Of a stretch of 64,000 bases of DNA, positions 54,966 through 64,000 are shown in pieces; positions within the stretch are counted from its first letter, which is position 1, and every line of letters begins with the position of its first letter. The notes under the pieces are model-generated. The model was not told the origin of the DNA. It saw only the letters and a list, made by a program, of their open reading frames with translations, and did not search any database. Position numbers and translations under genes: made by a program. The stretch comes from Dermacentor variabilis (Eukaryota; Arthropoda; Arachnida; Ixodida; Ixodidae). The stretch spans positions 21,969,368 to 22,033,367 of the forward strand of contig NW_027460291.1 in assembly GCF_050947875.1 (NCBI RefSeq), given 5' to 3'.

Positions 54966-57354
54966 GCGTTTCATCATCATCATCAGCCTGGTTACGCCCA
55001 CAGCAGGGCAAAGGCCTCTCCCATACATCTCCAACAACACCGGTCATGCACTAATTGTGGCCATGTCGTCCCTGCAAATTTCTTAATCTCATCCGCCCAC
55101 CTAACTTTCTGCTGCTCCCTGCTACGCTTCCCTTCCCTTGCAATCCAGTCCGTAACCCTTAATGACCATCGGTTATCTTCCCTCCTCATTACATGTCCTG
55201 CCCATGCCCCCCATTTCTTTTTCTTGATTTCAGCTAAGATGTCTAACTAGCATTTGTTCCCTCACCCAATGTACTATTTTCTTATCCCTTAACGTTACAC
55301 CCATCATTCTTCTTTCCATAGCTTGTTGCGTCGTCCTCAATTTAAGTAGAACCCTTTTCGTAAGCCTCCAGGTTTCTGCCCCGTACGTGAGTACTGTTAA
55401 GAAACAGCTGGTTATACACTTTTCTCTTGAGGGTAATGGCAACCTGCTGTTCATGATCCGAGAATGCCTGCCAAACGCACCCCAGCCCATTCTTATTCTT
55501 CTGATTATTTCCGTCTCATGATTCAGATCCGCCGTCACTACCTGCCCTAAGCAGATAAGTAGATGTATTTCCTTACCACTTCCAGTGCCTCGCTACCTAT
55601 TGTAAATTGCTGTTCTCTTCCGAGACTGTTAAAGATTACTTTAGTTTTCTGCAGATTAATTTTTAGACCCACTCTTCTGCTTTGCCTGTCCAGGTCAGTG
55701 AGCATGCATTGCAATTGGTCCCTTGAGTTACTAAGCAAGGCAATATCATCAGCGAATCGCAAGTTACTAAGGTATTCTTTATTAACTTTTATCCCCAATT
55801 CTTCCCAATCCAGGTCTCTGAATACCTCCTGTAAACACACTGTGAATAGCATTGGAGAGATTGTATCTCGCTGCCTGACGCCTTTCTTTATTGGGATTTT
55901 GTTGCTTTCTTTATGGAGGACTATGGTGGCTGTGGAGCCGCTATAGATATCTTTCAGTATATTTATATACGGCTCGTCTACACCCTGATTCCGCAATGCC
56001 TCCATGACTGCTGAGGTTTCGACTGAATCAAACACTTTCTCGTAATCAATGAAAGCTATATATAAAGGTTGGTTATATTCCGCACATTTTTCTATCACCT
56101 GATTGATAGTGTGAATATCGTCTATTGTTTAGTAGCCTTTACGGAATGCTGCCTGGTCGTTCGGTTGACGGAAGTCTAAGGTGTTCCTGATTCTATTTGC
56201 AATTACCTTAGTAAATACTTTGTAGGCAACGGACAGTAAGCTGATCGGTCTATAATTTTTGAAGTCTTTGGCGTCCCCTTTTTTATGGATTAGGATTATG
56301 TTAGCGTTTTTCCAAGATTCCTGTACGCTCGAAGTCATGAGGCATTGCGTATACAGGGTGGCCAGTTTCTCTAGAACAATCTGCCCACCATCCTTCAACA
56401 AATCTGCTGTTACCTGATCCTCCCCAGCTGCCTTCCCCCTTTGCAATGCTCCCAAGGCTTTATTTACTTCTTCCGGCGTTACCTTTGGGATTTCGAATTC
56501 CTCTAGACTATTCTCTCTTCGATTATCATCGTCGGTGCCACTGGTATTGTATAAATCTCTATAGAACTCCTCAACCACTTGTTGGCTTTGTCTCTTAACC
56601 CATACATCTGATTCTTGCCAATTCCTAGTTTCTTCTTCACTGCTTTTAGGCTTCCTCCATTCCTGAGAGCATGTTCAATTTTATCCATATTATACTTCCT
56701 TTTGTCAGCTGTCTTACACTTGTTGATTAACTTCGAAAGTTATGCCATGTCTATTCTAGCTGTAGGGTTAGAGGCTTTCATACATTGGCGTTTCTTGATC
56801 AGATCTTTCGTCTCCTGCGATAGCTTACTGGTATACTGTCTAACGGAGTTGCCATCAACTTCTATTGCACACTCCTTAATGATGCCCAGAAGGTTGTCAT
56901 TCATTGCTTCAACACTAAGATCCTCTTCCTGAGTTAAAGCTGAATACCTGTTCTGTAGCTTGATCTGGAATTTCTCTATTTTCCCTCTTACCTCTAACTC
57001 ATTAATCGGCTTCTTATGTACCAGCTTCTTCCGTTCCCTCCTCAGGTCTAGGCTAATTCGAGTTCTTACCATCCTATGGTCACTACAGCGCACCTTGCTG
57101 AGCACGTCCACATCTTGTATGATGCCAGGGTTATCGCTGAGTATGAAGTCTATTTCATTTCTAGTCTCGCCGTTCGGGCTCCTCCAGGTCCACTTTCGGC
57201 TATCCCGCTTGCGGAAGAAGGTATTCCTTATCCGCATATTATTCTGTTCCGCAAACTCTACTAATAACTCTCCCCTGCTATTCCTAGTGCCTATGCCATA
57301 TTCCCCCACTGCCTTGTCTCCAGCTTGCTTCGTGCCTACCTTCGCATTAAAGCC
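54966..57354 (-). mobile_element. RTE-type LINE, 5'-truncated
   Basis: A minus-strand non-LTR element entering at FNAKVGTKQAGDKAVGEYGI (within the G-D-F-N-A endonuclease block) and running through RT to a 3' end of CTGATGATGATGATGA (about 54972-54988 inverted). A tail of GAT-type triplets, absence of RNase H and the RT motifs fit the RTE/BovB clade. No target duplication was assigned. Left of the truncation point GCTAAGGGTGCTAAG-like triplets are partly duplicated. Confidence 0.75.
54992..57345 (-). pseudogene. RTE ORF2: endonuclease, RT, C-terminal region
   Basis: Endonuclease: FFRKRDSRKWTWRSPNGETR then NEIDFILSDNPGI and CSDHRMVRTRISL (S-D-H). A nonsense codon is at 56740, and a frame change near 56570. 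RT: GKAAGEDQVTADLLKDGGQI, ANIILIHKKGDAKDFKNYRP, then TAA at 56131-56129, IAFIDYEKVFDSVETSAVME (block A Asp), GVRQRDTISPMLFTVCLQEV (usually R-Q-G-D; the order here is R-Q-R-D), and LSNLRFADDIALLSNSRDQL (F-A-D-D near 55750). After another change: RLPLPSREKCITSCFLTVLT, GAETWRLTKR, and the C-terminal W-A-x-H-x-x-R region (MRREDNRWSLRVTDWIAREG). The core is recognisable throughout but carries at least four disabling changes. Confidence 0.8.
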
Positions 57355-57599
57355 TTAGCACCCTTAGCATTCTTAGCACCCTCTGCCGCGTCGCAGGTCT
57401 GACCGCAGCCGTGGTCAGTTGCTTCGCAGCTGCTGAGGACTGAGGGCCGGGGTTTGATTGTTGTGTTTGTATAGGAGGTTGTGGCCAAGTACTGCACAAG
57501 GGTGGCCAGTCCTGCTCTGGTGAGGGAGTGCGTTACCGGTTCTGGTCACCGGGATCAGGCCACACTCAAAGCCTGTTTATGCAATTTTATCAACATGCG
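57355..57599. other. No gene seen
   Basis: GC-rich at 57370-57450 with no recognised coding or repeat structure. Confidence 0.3.
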
Positions 57600-57715
57600 C
57601 ATTTTTCTTTTTTTTTTTTATCCGGTGGAAAATTGCGCGGCACCGGGATTCGAACCACGGACCTCTTGCACGCGAGAAGGTTCTACCTCTACGCCACCGC
57701 TGCACATGGATCCTG
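57600..57715 (-). mobile_element. Second tRNA-derived SINE type
   Basis: On the minus strand GGTGGCGTAGAGGTAGAACC (A box) is followed about 25 bases later by GTGGTTCGAATCCCGGTGCC (canonical B box GGTTCGAATCC), then a short unrelated body and an A-rich tail (T11 run at about 57609-57619 on the plus strand). The head resembles a tRNA, but the paired arms are imperfect and a tail follows, so it is a SINE rather than a tRNA gene. Confidence 0.55.
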
Positions 57716-57785
57716 AGTTTAGCATATGATTATTTGAAAAAAAAAAAAAAGAAAAAAAGCTGTTGGCCTAGATTCGAATAAATAT

Positions 57786-57936
57786 TGTCACAGTCGGTAA
57801 TGTGGAAAGAAGACGACGCTGATGGTGGTCTTAGAGACGACGAAGAAGAGTTTAGCATCATCGCTGCTCTACGCTTGTTGGCTCAGCCATTAAAAGCCAC
57901 TTGTAAATAGACGAACGCTTCTTCCTTCCCGTAACA
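57786..57936 (+). repeat. 5' LTR, 151 bp
   Basis: Identical to 62720-62870. It holds GGAAAGAAGACGACG and a TTAAAAG motif that may act as a TATA-like element. It is unusually short for Ty3 elements. Confidence 0.93.
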
Positions 57937-57940
57937 TCAT

Positions 57941-57952
57941 TGGTGGACGTGC
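57941..57952 (+). promoter_or_regulatory. Putative primer-binding site
   Basis: TGGTGGACGTGC starts four bases after the LTR, 11 of 12 identical to the site in the minus-strand Ty3 element (33341-33352). Confidence 0.5.
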
Positions 57953-58005
57953 GGGGTAATCACTTGAGCAAGACGGAGCTCCGCAGCGGACGTAACCTGG
58001 CCGCC

Positions 58006-59190
58006 ATGTCATCCGAAGGAGAGAGTTCCACCGCGGCCCCGGCGTCGCCACCGACGGTCATCCTGGCTCAGCCTCGCGACCCAGGCATGTTTTCCGGGAT
58101 TGACAACGTTGACGTTGACGACTGGTTGCAGAATTACGAACGGGTCAGCGCACACAACAGGTGGGATCACACGCTTATGCTGGCTAATATAATATTCTAC
58201 CTCAAGAAAACAGCGCGGGTCTGGTTCGAAACACATGAAGAAGAGATTACGAGTTGGGACCAGTGTAAACAGAAGCTTAGAGATTTGTTCGGCAAACCCG
58301 TCGGCCGCCAACGTGCTGCGAAGAAGGACCTTGGGACCCGTGTACAGACGTCCACTGAATCTTACGTGGCGTATATCCAGGACGTCCTCGCTCTTTGCCG
58401 CAAAGTAGATAACAATATGGCAGAGGCAGACAAGGTCAGCCACGTCTTAAAGGGCATCGCGGACGACGCGTTTAACCTGCTTGTTTATAAGAACATCACA
58501 ACAGTCAATGAGATAATTCACGAATGTCGCCGCTTTGAAGACGCGAAGAGTCGCCGCATAGTTCGACAGTTTACTCGTCTACCTAATACCGCAGCTTCGT
58601 CGACGTGCGAAGACATTGGTCCACCGCGTGAGTCCACCTCCAGCGAGAACGTCGTACGTATCGTTCGGCGAGAAATCGAAGCAGCGTCTCCTTCCACGCC
58701 AGTCACGCAGTGCTTTGACGATTCCCGGCCGCTTGTGACCCTCATTCAGTCGGTCATTCGCCAAGAACTTGCCAATGTCGGTCTTTCATCCATCTGCTCC
58801 GCCAGCCGTCCTGACTTTGCTTCGTCTACTGCCTCTGCCCCTGTTCACCGGAGCCAATACGGTCCATATCCGAGCTAACGCAACCCGGCCGAATGGCGCA
58901 CCCATGACGATAGACCCATCTGCTTTTCCTGTGGACGTGTGGGCCACATCTCTCGCCACTGTCGAAGTTCCTGGCCAGCCCACTCACGACCAAGCTTTCC
59001 CGCCTACCGCCGCTCCCCACTGAATCCTCGCCCGCCATCACTCTCCACCGAGGTTGAAGACGCACCTGACAACGCTCGAGCCACCGCGACCAGCAGATCG
59101 CCATCACCACATAGTCGCCGCTCCCGTTCGCCCCAGCTGCGTCGCTCTCCATCCCCAGCTTACCGTCGCTGCTCTCCGACGGGAAACTAA
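58006..59190 (+). pseudogene. Ty3 gag, in-frame TAA before the zinc knuckle
   Basis: ATG at 58006 sits in a GCCGCCATG context. Capsid-type residues follow: VDDWLQNYERVSAHNRWDHT, then ARVWFETHEEEITSWDQCKQ and VLALCRKVDNNMAEADKVSH. TAA at 58876-58878 interrupts the frame; the same frame continues to the zinc knuckle CFSCGRVGHISRHC (C-x2-C-x4-H-x4-C) and a Ser/Arg-rich tail, ending with TAA at 59188-59190. The truncated product would lack nucleic-acid binding. The gag of the other Ty3 element is also broken near its knuckle, by a different codon. Confidence 0.88.
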
Positions 59191-59220
59191 CTGGGGCAGC
59201 TCCTGGAGGTGACGCTGCTC
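59181..59220 (+). promoter_or_regulatory. -1 ribosomal frameshift site (gag-pol)
   Basis: G GGA AAC (59181-59187) in the gag frame is a canonical X-XXY-YYZ heptamer and is followed at once by the gag stop TAA. After a 6-nt spacer, GGGCAGC (59194-59200) pairs with GCTGCTC (59214-59220, one G-U) around a 13-nt loop. Pol is in the -1 frame and open across the overlap (GKLTGAAPGGDAALEHRPEI). Slip site, spacing and stem all fit programmed -1 frameshifting. Confidence 0.75.
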
Positions 59221-62200
59221 TAGAACACCGGCCTGAAATTCCTCTGCTGACCCTGCCTACTAATCGGAACCTTCTGGACGTGGACGTGGATGGTTTGCCC
59301 GTTACAGCACTCATCGACACTGAAGCCCAAATTTCCATCATGAGTGCGGAGCTTCGAACGCGCTTGAAAAAAGTACTTACCCCTGCTCCGACTCGACTGC
59401 TCCAGGTCGCCGATGGTGGTACTCCGGCTGTGCTTGGAATGTGTACTGCTCGTGTCAGTGTCGCCGGTCGCCACACGTCCGTTTTGTTTAGTGTGCTTGA
59501 ACATTGCCCTCATAATGTGATCCTCGGACTCGACTTTTTGTCTGCCCATTCTGCTCTGATTGACTGTTCCGCCGGTGTTGTACAACTTGACCTACCCCTA
59601 CCTGTTCCCATTGACCTTCCGGCTCAAGCTCCAGCTCAACTTTGTTCCGCAGATTTTATACGCCTGCCATCTCTTGCAGCAACCTTCATCCCTGTTTTAG
59701 CCAGCCCACCTGTACCTGACGGAGACTATGTCCTTACTCCCTCGACGTCAGTCCTGCTTTCTTACAATGTCTCCTTCCCACACATCATCATTTCTGTTGC
59801 GGCCAATCAGACATGTCTTCCCATCCTAAATTTCGGACAGAGCCCACAAGTAGTTCCTCGAGGCATGTCTCTTGCCACGTTGTCTCCAACGCACGAGTGC
59901 CACATTTCTGCTCTATCTGTTGCGCCGTCTTCGACCACTGCTCATTCTGCGCCTTCTGCATCAGTACCGACCGACGACTTCACAAAGATGATTGCACCGG
60001 ACCTCTCAACCCAAGAAGCCGCACAGCTCCGTGGCCTCCTCGAGTCCTACTCCGACATTTTCGATCTGAACGATCGCCCTTTGCGTCAAACTACGGTCGT
60101 GACACATCGGATAAATACCGGCAATGCAGCACCTGTTCGCAGACGCCCATACCGGGTGTCGCCCTCTGAGCGACAAGTTATCCAGAGCGAGGTTGACAAG
60201 ATGCTTGCCAAAGGGATTATTGAAAACTCTTCCAGCCCGTGGGCGTCCCCTGTTGTTCTCGTCAAAAAGAAGGATAACAGCTGGCGATTCTGCGTTGACT
60301 ATCGTCATCTAAACACGATCACCAAGAAAGATGTGTATCCACTTCCCCGCATTGACGATGCTCTGGATTGTCTCCATGGTGCCACTTATTTTTCATCTAT
60401 AGACCTTCGCTCTGGATATTGGCAAATTGCCGTGGACGAAATGGACCGTGAAAAGACCGCATTCGTCACACCAGACGGCCATCAGTTCCGGGTAATGCCT
60501 TTTGGCTTGTGCAATGCCCCAGCGACCTTTGAACGGATGATGGACATGTTCTTGCGTGGTTTGAAATGGTCCATCTGTTTGTGCTACCTGGATGACGTCA
60601 TCGTATTCTCTTCAACTTTTGCGACTCATCTTGAAAGACTTTCATCTGTTCTTTATGTTTTTCGCACCGCTGGCTTGCAGCTCAACTCGTCCAAGTGACA
60701 CTTCGGTCACCGCCAAATAACTATGCTCGGACACCTCGTCGATTCATCAGGCATTCGCCCCGACCCCGCTAAAGTTCACGCTGTGCAGAATTTCCCCGTA
60801 CCAACTTGTGCCAAAGATGTTCGCAGCTTTATGCTCGTACTTCCGCAGGTTTGTGGAAAATTTCGCCAATGTTGCCCGTCCCCTGACTGACCTCCTGAAG
60901 AAAGACGTTCCTTTCTCTTGGGGCTCTCAACAAGCGTCTGCTTTCTCGCAGCTCATCACGCTGCTCACCACACCTCCTGTTCTCGCCCATTTTGACGCCT
61001 CCGCTCCGACAGAAATCCGCACTGACGCCAGTGGCTACGGCATCGGCGCAGTTTTAGCTCAACGCCAATGTGGGCACGACCGCGTCATCGCCTACGCCAG
61101 CCGCCTCCTCTCTCCCGCAGAGCGCAATTACTCGATTACTGAGCGCGAGTGTCTCGCCCTCATTTGGGCGGTGGGCAAGTTCAGACCCTATATATATGGT
61201 CGGCCATTTACAGTTACCACCGACCACCACGCCCTTTGTTGGCTTTCCTCCCTTAAGGATCCCACCGGACGCCTCGGTCGCTGGGCCCTACGGCTGCAGG
61301 AATACACATACACTGTGGTCTACAAGTCGGGTCGTCTACATCAGGACGCCGACTGCCTGTCTCGAAATCTCGTCGATGTACCGGACGGCTTAGTGGATGT
61401 CGCACCGATCTGCGTTCTTTCGCTCTCTGCCTTGCAAGACATTGGCGCTGAACAACGACGAGATGAGTCGTTACACCCAATTATCGAACGCCTGCTCTCT
61501 GATCCGTCTGACCCATCCCTCCACATGTTCCTGCTACAAAATGGCATCCTGTATCGCCGCAACATGCACCCCGACGGGCCCGAGCTCCTGACCGTCATAT
61601 CATTCCGTCTCATCTGCGACAGACTGTACTGCAGCAGCTGCACGACGTTCCCACCGCTGGACACCTTGGCGTTACGCGGACCTATGACCGAATTCGGCGA
61701 CGGTTCTTCTGGCCCCGTCTCAACCGCTCCGTTCGCCGCTATGTTGCCGCGTGTGAGTCGTGTCAACGCCGGAAAAGACCAGCTGTGCCTCCTGCCGGAC
61801 TGCTGCAGCCGTTGGATATACCGGCCGCCCCTTTTTTTCGCGTTGGCGTTGATCTTCTCGGATCATTCCCTATGTCGACTGCCGGAAATAGGTGGATTGC
61901 CGTCGCTACGGACTATACAACTCGCTATGCCATTACTAGAGCCCTACCGACCAGCTGCGCTACAGACGTCGCTGATTTCTTGCTTCACGTCGTCATCTTG
62001 CACCACGGTGCGCCTCGTCAACTTCTCACCGATCGCGGCAGATACTTTCTTTCCAAAGTCATAGACGAGCTACTTCGATCATGTGCTACTAAACACAAAC
62101 TTACTACCGCTTACCATCCTCAAACTAACGGTCTTACCGAACGCCTGAACCGCACATTAACTGACATGCTCGCAATGTATGTTTCCTCCGATCATAGCGA

Positions 62201-62756
62201 CTGGGACATTGCTCTACCATTTGTCACGTTCGCCTACAATTCCTCGCGCCGCGACACAGCTGGCTATTCCCCCTTCTATCTCCTCTTCGGCCGTGAGCCA
62301 ACTTTGCCTTTCGAGACCCTCCTCTCGACCACGCTCGATTCGCCGACAGAGTACACTCGGGATGTCATAACCACAGCGACCCAAGCACGCCAGATTGCCC
62401 GCATTCGTCTTTCTGCTTCACAGACACGCCAGAAGTGCCGTTACGACCAGCGCCATCACGACGTGCATTATGAACCAGGTGCCCTTGTGCTAGTCTGGTA
62501 TCCAACTCGGCATATTGGTCTTTCGGAGAAATTCCTCTCGCGATACCATGGCCCTTACCGCATCCTTCGCCAGGTGACCCCCGTCACGTATGAAGTGTCT
62601 CCGTTGGATGCCATGATGCCTTCACCTCTCTCTGACATCATCCACGTCAGCCGTCTCAAACCTTACCTTTCTCGGACAGCTGAGCCGCACCAATCAGGTG
62701 CTTTTTCCGACGGGGGTGATGTCACAGTCGGTAATGTGGAAAGAAGACGACGCTGA
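59182..62756 (+). pseudogene. Ty3 pol with altered protease motif
   Basis: Protease: ALIDTEAQISIMSAEL, with D-T-E where D-T-G is invariant. RT: DCLHGATYFSSIDLRSGYWQ, FGLCNAPATFERMMDMF, and CLCYLDDVIVFSS (Y-L-D-D near 60588). TGA at 60696-60698 replaces a likely Cys in S-S-K-C-H-F-G. A frame shift near 60800 follows. RNase H: PTEIRTDASGYGIGAVLAQR and ITERECLALIWA. A second shift near 61600 restores the frame for the integrase finger (HDVPTAGHLGV ... CESCQRRK), core (VATDYTTRY, LLTDRGRYF, HPQTNGLTERLNRTL) and GLSEKFLSRYHGPYRILRQV (GPY/F module). The stop TGA at 62754 lies 37 bases inside the 3' LTR. Confidence 0.9.
62709..62719 (+). promoter_or_regulatory. Polypurine tract
   Basis: GACGGGGGTGA lies directly before the 3' LTR. 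It overlaps pol codons. Confidence 0.6.
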
Positions 62757-62870
62757 TGGTGGTCTTAGAGACGACGAAGAAGAGTTTAGCATCATCGCTG
62801 CTCTACGCTTGTTGGCTCAGCCATTAAAAGCCACTTGTAAATAGACGAACGCTTCTTCCTTCCCGTAACA
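62720..62870 (+). repeat. 3' LTR, 151 bp
   Basis: Identical to the 5' LTR. The first 12 codons' worth of sequence doubles as the end of pol. Confidence 0.93.
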
Positions 62871-64000
62871 ATATGGTAATTATGTTAAAGTGTGATATGC
62901 AAGCACTCTGTAGCTGGTTTCTAAACATGGTATATAGTCTGAAATGTACGTTTCAGAGTCTTTAAGCAACTGTCGCAGATGCGGGTGAATCTTGAACTGC
63001 AAGGATGCATTCCAGTTGTTTTCAACTTGATCATGTTTGAATTTATGCCAATAGTACATGTACTATGTCAGCAACCATTTGTGACAGATTAGCACAACCA
63101 TACATGTATGACAGTCGCACTTAAATGGTTAAGAAGCATGTCAACTAGCTTCTGCTTTATAATACTCGCATTATGAGAATGATGAGCAAAACAAGAACAA
63201 GGTGAAAGTGGGGGCCAACGTTTCAACAACTTGACTTGTCGTTTTGCTCATCGTCTTGAATTTCCATCTCCTGCCTTCCCCGTTTTCCCTCACATTATGA
63301 GGGGTTATTTTTGGTTCTTCTTGTTCAGTTGCATTAATTTTCCATTAAAATGCGATTAGTGGCTAAGCAGCTGAGATCATTGATATGTTTTCCTTCCAAG
63401 AAGGCATGGTGGGCCATAGTCATGATTATCATATCGTCAATAGCTCAAGAAATCCACAGCAGGTCCTCCTCGAAGGGAACTTGCCAGTAATTTGTCTACT
63501 CGTCATTTGAGTGCCTTTTTTTTTTTGTCATACACTGCCTGATCATCATTTATAGTTTGCTGTCTCCAAGCATGTGGGAGCATTTGCGCATGCTTGTCGC
63601 TACAGTTACTGACTGATACATAGGACATGCTCGATTATTCGGACAGCTTCGCGGCACTGCCCCTGGCGCCATAGACTTAAGGATGACCGAACTTTCAGAT
63701 ACCTTACAGTGCCTCATTCGATAATTCGGACTCCACCTGCATGTCCACATGCTGATTTGACCAGCGAGTCGAACAGGTAAAGCAATGTTTTGGCCTCGAT
63801 CGACAAGGTCATTAGCCACGTTGTCAGCACCTTTTCAAAACCAAAACTAGCAATACAGTATCGGCCACGCCAAAGCTGCATTTGTAACTTATTGTGCAAG
63901 TTCTTCAGCATTTTGTTTATTTAAGTGCTTAATAGTGACACGCTCTTAGCGACTTCTTCAAGCAGACGCAGGTGGCATCCGCTCTCAGTGTCTGTGCTGA
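62871..64000. other. No recognised gene; possible Tigger-like motifs
   Basis: GCTCGATTATTCGGACAGCT and CATTCGATAATTCGGACTCC (about 63630 and 63715) resemble the AATTCGGA repeats of Tigger ends. Minus-strand frames at 63550-63911 have no recognised motif. A T11 run is near 63520. The expected next mitoguardin exon was not found. Confidence 0.3.

Larger units (their letters stand above)
57786..62870 (+). mobile_element. Ty3/gypsy LTR retrotransposon with very short LTRs
   Basis: A 5085-bp element with LTRs 57786-57936 and 62720-62870, 151 bp each and identical as far as I can read. They begin TGTCACAGTC and end CCCGTAACA. The target duplication is ATAT (57782-57785 and 62871-62874), the same 4-mer as for the other Ty3 element. 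It has gag, protease, RT, RNase H and integrase, and no envelope. Despite the identical LTRs, gag and pol carry two nonsense codons and two frame shifts, and the protease motif is altered. Confidence 0.93.

Noticed and set aside
1..64000. Bacterial symbiont DNA or lateral transfer from bacteria
   Set aside because: No operon-like gene packing, ribosome-binding sites or bacterial genes; all recognised coding is eukaryotic transposon or split exon.

Overview
This is eukaryotic nuclear DNA, most likely from a hard tick (Ixodidae). There are no bacterial operons. The window is saturated with interspersed repeats. Two copies of a tRNA-derived SINE with perfect target-site duplications closely resemble the tick SINE family Ruka, and the LINE, Tigger and Ty3 families also look tick-like. 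The species cannot be named from the sequence alone.

Host gene content is tiny. Two plus-strand exons (9247-9447 and 42698-42813) with good splice sites and compatible phase appear to belong to one gene. The second encodes a stretch characteristic of mitoguardin (MIGA/FAM73), an outer-mitochondrial-membrane protein. If so, about 33 kb of the window is a single intron, and most or all of the rest is also intronic. No other host exon was recognised.

Layout. 1-1457: Harbinger and Tigger relics. 1458-5998: an I-clade LINE with a 5' inversion of the twin-priming type, interrupted by a SINE. 6573-9170: relics of Tigger and a jockey/CR1-like LINE. 9247-9447: host exon. 9508-12446: piggyBac-like non-autonomous element. 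13183-14509: internally deleted Tigger. 14908-16304: element with long inverted repeats. 16545-19370: broken hAT. 20765-21030: short tandem repeat. 22690-27480: minus-strand LINE with a piggyBac inside it (24036-26074). 27838-33773: Ty3 element on the minus strand. 33971-36955: TTAA-flanked element with a Kolobok/Mutator-like transposase. 38040-38300: SINE. 38344-40392: second copy of the internally deleted Tigger. 41485-41815: GC-rich repeat. 42698-42813: host exon. 43731-51594: I-clade LINE carrying an antisense LINE fragment (46511-47853) and a Tigger (48323-49945). 52431-54750: MITE, Tigger ends, SINE relic and a direct duplication. 54966-57354: RTE-type LINE, minus strand. 57600-57715: second SINE type. 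57786-62870: Ty3 element with identical 151-bp LTRs. 62871-64000: nothing clear.

Almost every transposon reading frame is broken; the antisense LINE fragment is the exception. The points most worth checking are: a shared -1 frameshift module in both Ty3 elements (slippery site, gag stop, 6-nt spacer, 7-8 bp stem); identical LTRs on a coding-dead Ty3 element, suggesting mobilisation in trans; a TTAA-flanked element whose transposase resembles animal Mutator-like/Kolobok proteins; and a twin-primed LINE whose inverted part keeps an ORF1 stop directly abutting an ORF2 start.
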